Shown in pieces: positions 8,401-14,400 of a stretch of 15,159 nucleotides of DNA. A program made the position numbers and the translations under genes. The number at the start of each line of letters is the position of its first letter. Within the stretch, counting starts at the first letter, position 1. The stretch lies in NCBI GenBank assembly GCA_002405405.1, contig DHLT01000112.1, forward strand, positions 3,496 to 18,654, given 5' to 3'. Origin of the DNA: Ignavibacteria bacterium UBA4661 (GTDB taxonomy: Bacteria > Bacteroidota > Ignavibacteria > Kapaibacteriales > UBA4661). Below the pieces are notes generated by a model. It saw nothing but the letters and a program-made list of their open reading frames with translations, was not told the DNA's origin and ran no database searches.

Positions 8401-11400
8401 TCGAATAGTTCAACGTCCGGCTCGATAACAATCACGGGAACAACGACAACGATTTCTCTCGTTGGTCTTATCGTTGTACCTCCGCCTCAGGCACCGACTT
8501 TGTCAGCTGTAACCAATCTTTCTTCCAATAGTTTTGTGGTGAATTGGAGTGCAGTTGCCGGTGCTACGTCTTATTCTGTTGATGTTGCAACCGATGCAGC
8601 ATTCACTAATACGATTATTGCCAATGCTTCATCTGGAACAAATTTGTTCTTCAATGTGCAAGGTTTAACTCCCAATACTAATTATTCGTATCGTGTTCGT
8701 GCTACGAACAATGGTGGCTCAACATTGTCTGCCGTGGCGTCAGTGTTGACATTACCGACTGTTCCAGCTTCATTGCCGGCTACGACTGTTTCAGCAACAT
8801 CGTTTGTTGCAAATTGGTCTACTCCAGCCGGTGGTGCAGCGAGTTATGAACTTGATGTCAATACAGCACAAGGCTTTAATGGTATAGCAATCCTCAGCAG
8901 TACAAATACGGTCAATACCAACTTTACGGTTACAGGTTTGACCGCTGGAACAACATACTTCTGGCGTGTGCGAGCGGTGAATGCAAGCGGTCGGAGTGAA
9001 AACAGTACTCCATTGACGGTTACAACAATCGTACCCGTGGGTGCACCTATCGCAACATCAGCAGCAAATATTACGTCCAATTCCTTTGTGGCAAACTGGA
9101 TACAAGTAACGGGAGCGACGGGATATGTAGTAGATGTGGCAACGGACGCAGGATTTACAGTACTCGTTCCAAATTTTGGTAATGTGAGCGTTCCTACGCC
9201 GACTGTCTTCTTAAATGTTACAGGTCTGACCGGCAACACGCAGTACTTCTATCGTGTTCGTGCGCTTGGTACAAACAATCAAGTTGCAACATCAAATGCG
9301 GTATCTGTAACAACAATACCGGGTCAGGTAACCAGTGTTAACGTGATCAATCCAACTGCAACCGGATTTACGGTTGTGTGGACTCCTCCTCTTGGTGGAG
9401 CACCGACATATACCGTTGAAGTACTTCGTCCGTTGACGGTTCTTGCTTCAAAAACACGTGATGAAATCGAGCAAGTCAATTTAGTCTTGGTTACTTCGGC
9501 AACAGTCCAAGGTACATCGGCAACCTTTACTGGTCTTGCACCGGGCGTACAGTATTCAGTACGTGTTCGTGCCGGCAATGCTTCGGGCACAACTGATGGT
9601 AGTGGATCAGGTACGGTAGGGGGAGTAACAACCCTTAATCCACCTCCTGCGCCATTGAATCTTGTCCGTACTTTCGTATCGGCGACAACATTGACTATTG
9701 CTTGGATTCCTCCTGCAAATGCAACTCCTGATATAAGCTACCGCATTGCAGTGAGTGTACTGAATGGTCTGCCACAAATATTGACTTCTCAAACAACAAG
9801 TATTACTATCAGTGGCTTAGTACCAAATACATTGTATAACATCGAAGTGCGTTCGGTGAATTCGGCAGGAACAAGTGCAAACGCTCTTGTTGGAGCATTT
9901 ACAACTGCGCCATTAGCACCAATTGCATTGCAACCATTCTCAGTTGCAGAACTTGGTTTTGTTGCACAGTGGGATAATCCTGCTGTACAATTAGGTGTAA
10001 CCTATGTGGTCGAAGTATCTGTCAGTCAGACTTTTGATCAGATCGTACAATCATTGTCAGTAACAGGAACTCCCGATGCTAGTGCAGCGAATCGATTCTC
10101 GCAACAAGTACTCAACCTACAGCCTAGCACCCAATACTTCTATCGTGTACGAGCATCTAACCAAACAAGTGTTAGTGCACCTTCGAATGTCATTCCTGTG
10201 CGTACCCGTGATATTACTTATTCCATCGCAGGTGTAGTAAGGATTGGTGGAGCACTCCAAGCAAATGTTACTATCAATGTTGTTCCCGGTGCATTCCCGA
10301 ATGCCAATGGTATTCCGGTGGGTATTGTGACATCGGCAACAACCGATCAAGCCGGTGCATTTGTCATTTCGCGTGTAACAGCTGGTACATATACGTTGAT
10401 ACCGCTATTTGCCGGTATTAACTTTACGCCGCAAACACGGGTAGTAACGATTGCGACAACGAGTGTAGCAGGGCAAGACTTTATTGGTGAGGTACCACGC
10501 TTCGCCGTGAGTGGTCGTGTGCGTCGTTTGAACGGTGAAGGTTTAGCAGGTATTTCTGTTTCTGTCGCACCCGCACAACCGAATGTACAGCCCGTCGTTA
10601 CTGATACCAATGGTAATTACTCATTTGTTTTGCCGAATGGGAATTACACTCTTAGTGTCGCGACGCAAATTCAAAATCTGGTCATCAGTCCACTGTCAGC
10701 GCAGGTCACTGTAAATAATGCTCCGGTTGTTGTTCCTGACTTCACGGCATCAACAGCGACATTTAGTTTGAGTGGTCGTGTCGCAACAGGACCTGGTGCA
10801 GGGGTGGCAGGTGTAGCAATTCAAATTGTTCGGGGTACAACAGCGACTACTGCTCCTATTCGTTCTTTGATAACCGGTCAAGATGGTACATATTCGACCA
10901 TATTGGAAGCAGATGTTTATACTGTCTTTGCAGTTTCTACAGCACCCAATGTATCGTTTGCACCTCCCTCGGTCTTTGTTCAATTGAATGCAAATACCTC
11001 CAATATTAACTTTACAGCAACCGTCCCATCAACGGTATCTGGTCGTGTAGTTGATCAAAATGGTAATGGCTTGGCAGGAATTCAAATCAATACTCAACCG
11101 GCAGTTCTTGTGAATGGTCAGCCGATACGTACTGATGCAAGTGGGGCATTCAGCTTTAATGTTCCTGACGGTCAATATCTTTTGACACCGATTTCAACGA
11201 ATGCAAATTCGCAATTCCGTTTTGATCCGCCTCTTCGACAAATCATCGTCTCCGGGGCAAGTGTTGTAGTGCCAAACTTTATTGCTTTACCGGCAGTGTA
11301 TAGTATTACAGGTCGTGTAACAGTGCGTGGTAATGGTGCGCCTTCAACAATTGTTACCTTAGTTGCAGATGGGGCGAACGCAGTGTCGGCACGCACTACT

Positions 11401-14400
11401 GTGACCGGCTCAACAGGAACGTATCAATTTGTTGATGTTACGGCAGGAAACTATACTCTTGGTGTTCAGGCATTTGGTGTTGTGTTTGCACAAAATCCGA
11501 TTCGGGTGAGTATCACCAATGCAAATGTAACCAATGTGAATTTCGAGGGTCAGCCACAAACGGCGCAAGTGTCGGGAACGATCCTTGGCTCGAACGGATT
11601 GCCACTCACACCGGCACCTGTTGTTTCAGCACGCTTGCTTGTCGCAGGTTCTGTGGCAATCAGTACAACAGCTAATGCTAATGGTCAATATGTCTTTAAT
11701 CTTGAACAAGGATTATATCGTATTGCTCCGCAACCTATTCCTGGTTCAATTTTCAGTCCTGCATCAAGCGAAGTCAGTGTTACCGGCGCAAATATCGTTG
11801 GTATCAACTTCACTTCATCAATTGCAACATATAGCATTGCCGGCAGAACAGTGTTAAATAACACACCACTAAGTGGTGTTGCTGTCAGTATTAGTTCTGT
11901 AACTAATGCAACAGTAACTCTTGGTACGCTGACATCTCTATCTGATGGTTCATTCGTCTTCGGTAATTTACCTGCAGGTAGTTATACGTTGACAGCTCGA
12001 GCTCAAGGCTTTACCTTTACTCCTGTTTCCACAAATGCAACACTTTCAACCAGCAACATTGCGGGTATTATCTTCAATGCTGCAATTGTACCTGTAGCTG
12101 TAAGCGGACGCATTACCGATCAAAGTGGTGCACCTCTTGCAGGTGTAAATATCACGGTTTCACCAAACTTTAGCAATGCACCGATTGTTTCAGGTCAAGA
12201 TGGTCAATTCACAACGAATTTGCTTGGAGGTCAGACCTACACGTTTGTTGCTAATCGTGCTGGCTTTACCTTTACGCCACCTGTACAATCTGTTTCGGTT
12301 GCAAGTGTAGCAGTGAATAATGTGAACTTTACCGGTATTGCGGCAAGCTATTCTATCGTTGGTCGTATCAATACAGTATCGCCAAACATTGGGCTTGGTG
12401 GTATCGTTGTGAATCTCTCCGGTGCAGGTGGCTTTGTTCGCTCGACAACAGCATCAAATGGTTCGTATGTATTCAATAATATACCTGTTGGCACATATAC
12501 TTTAAGTCCGGGTGAGACAGGTGTTGCGGCAGTATTGAATTTTACCCCGGCTCAACGTTCAGTTGTGGTTTCTTCTGCTAATGTTCAAGTTGAAAGCTTC
12601 AGCGCAGATCTTCGCCGTTTTGCGGTAAGTGGCTCGATTACGGGGCAGTCTGGTCCGGTTGCAGGTGTAGCTATTGCTTATACGCCAATTGTACCGGGAA
12701 CTCCTGCTGTAGTGACAGGTGATGATGGTACATACTCATTATCATTGCCCAATGGTACATATGTCATACGCCCAGCAGCAGTAGGATTGGTGCTCGCACC
12801 AACATCCAGTACAGTTACGGTATCAGGCGCGAATGTTCCTGGAATCAACTTTACAACATCAACACCAACCTTTGTTTTGTCAGGTCGTGTAACAACACCT
12901 GCTGGAATTGGTGTAGCGAATGTAAGAGTCCTGATTGCCAACGCAAACAGCCAAACGCCCCTTGTAGATATTACGGATAACAATGGTAATTATTCAACAC
13001 GATTGGTTGCCGGTACTTATCAGATTTCAATAGCGACAGAGGCAAATCCTACGGCATTTTACACTCCGAATAGCATTACGCAAGTCGTTTCGAGTGATGT
13101 AAATACTGCTAACTTTACTGCTCGTCCTTTAATGACGGTGAGTGGACGTGTTACAGAGAATAGCACAGGTGTTGCCGATGTTATAGTAACGATGTCGAAT
13201 AATGCCGTTGCTGCCTTCTCAAGAACAGCACGCACGGATGCAACGGGTGGATTTACTCTCAGCAATTTGTTGCCGGGTGTGTATAGTATGCAGGCAAATC
13301 GTCTCAATACCATCATGGATCCTAGTCAGTTGATTGTATCGCTTGAAACTGCTGATGTTAATACAGCAAATTTTGCGGCAACAACCATTCAAAACCAAAC
13401 CTTTACGGTTTCGGGTGTTGTTCGTGATGATGCACGGAATCCGATTGCCGGTGCTCAAATCACGATTCGCAATAGCGCAACAGTCTTAACGGTTCAGTCG
13501 AATGCGAATGGTGCATATCAATTTGAAAATGTACCACGTGGTTTCTATAATATTCAAGCAGGTCGTGAGGGCTTTGTCTTTGCCAATAATGTTAGTAGAC
13601 AAGTCTTTGTCAGTCAAAATCTCTCAGGTTCTTCGCTTGAATTTGTCGGCTCAGTTGTTCCAACACGGTTAGATGTTCCGACATTAAATTCACCAAGTGC
13701 AGGTGCTATTGATGTAGCTAACCCTGTCGGATTTAGTTTTAATCCGGTTGCACAAGCTAGTCAGTATGATATTCGTATTGCTCGTGATCAAGCAATGGCG
13801 AATGTAGTCTTCTCTTTGACGACAGATCGTACTGTTGCATCTCTCTTTCTTGTACCGAGTACGTATTTCTGGCAAGTACGGGCACGGACAGGATCATTGA
13901 CTAGCGATTGGTCGGTGGCTCGGAGTTTCGACATTGCTGCAACACCTGCTCCGCTTACACCAACATTTGGTTCGGTGGTCACATCTCCAACAATCAATCT
14001 TACGTGGTCGGCAATTCAAGGTATTACGAATTACCAAGTTCGATATACTCCAAGTATTGCAAATCTTAACCGTGCTTCTACAGCAACAGTGAATGGTACA
14101 GCATTTAGTATTAATGCAAATACGCTCAATCCATCTACGACATACTATTGGCAAGCAAGAGCCGGTGATCGTGATGGTCGTGCGTGGTCATTCTTCAGTG
14201 CATTTAGAACGCCCGCGGTGGCAACACCACCGATTGCACAACTGGCTTTTCCTGCAAATAATGGTCAGGTTCCTAACTTTGCAGTAACATTCCGTTGGGG
14301 TGTGCCGGCAGACCAAACGACCTTGGTTGATCGTTATACGTTGCAAATTTCGGATGATCCGAGCTTTACAAGCACACGGACAGTCAATCGCAATGTCGGT

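Noticed and set aside
4801..13659. CRISPR array or recent DNA tandem repeats
   Set aside because: The periodicity is at protein level (about 88-125 residues) with diverged codons in an open frame; there are no short identical repeats with spacers.
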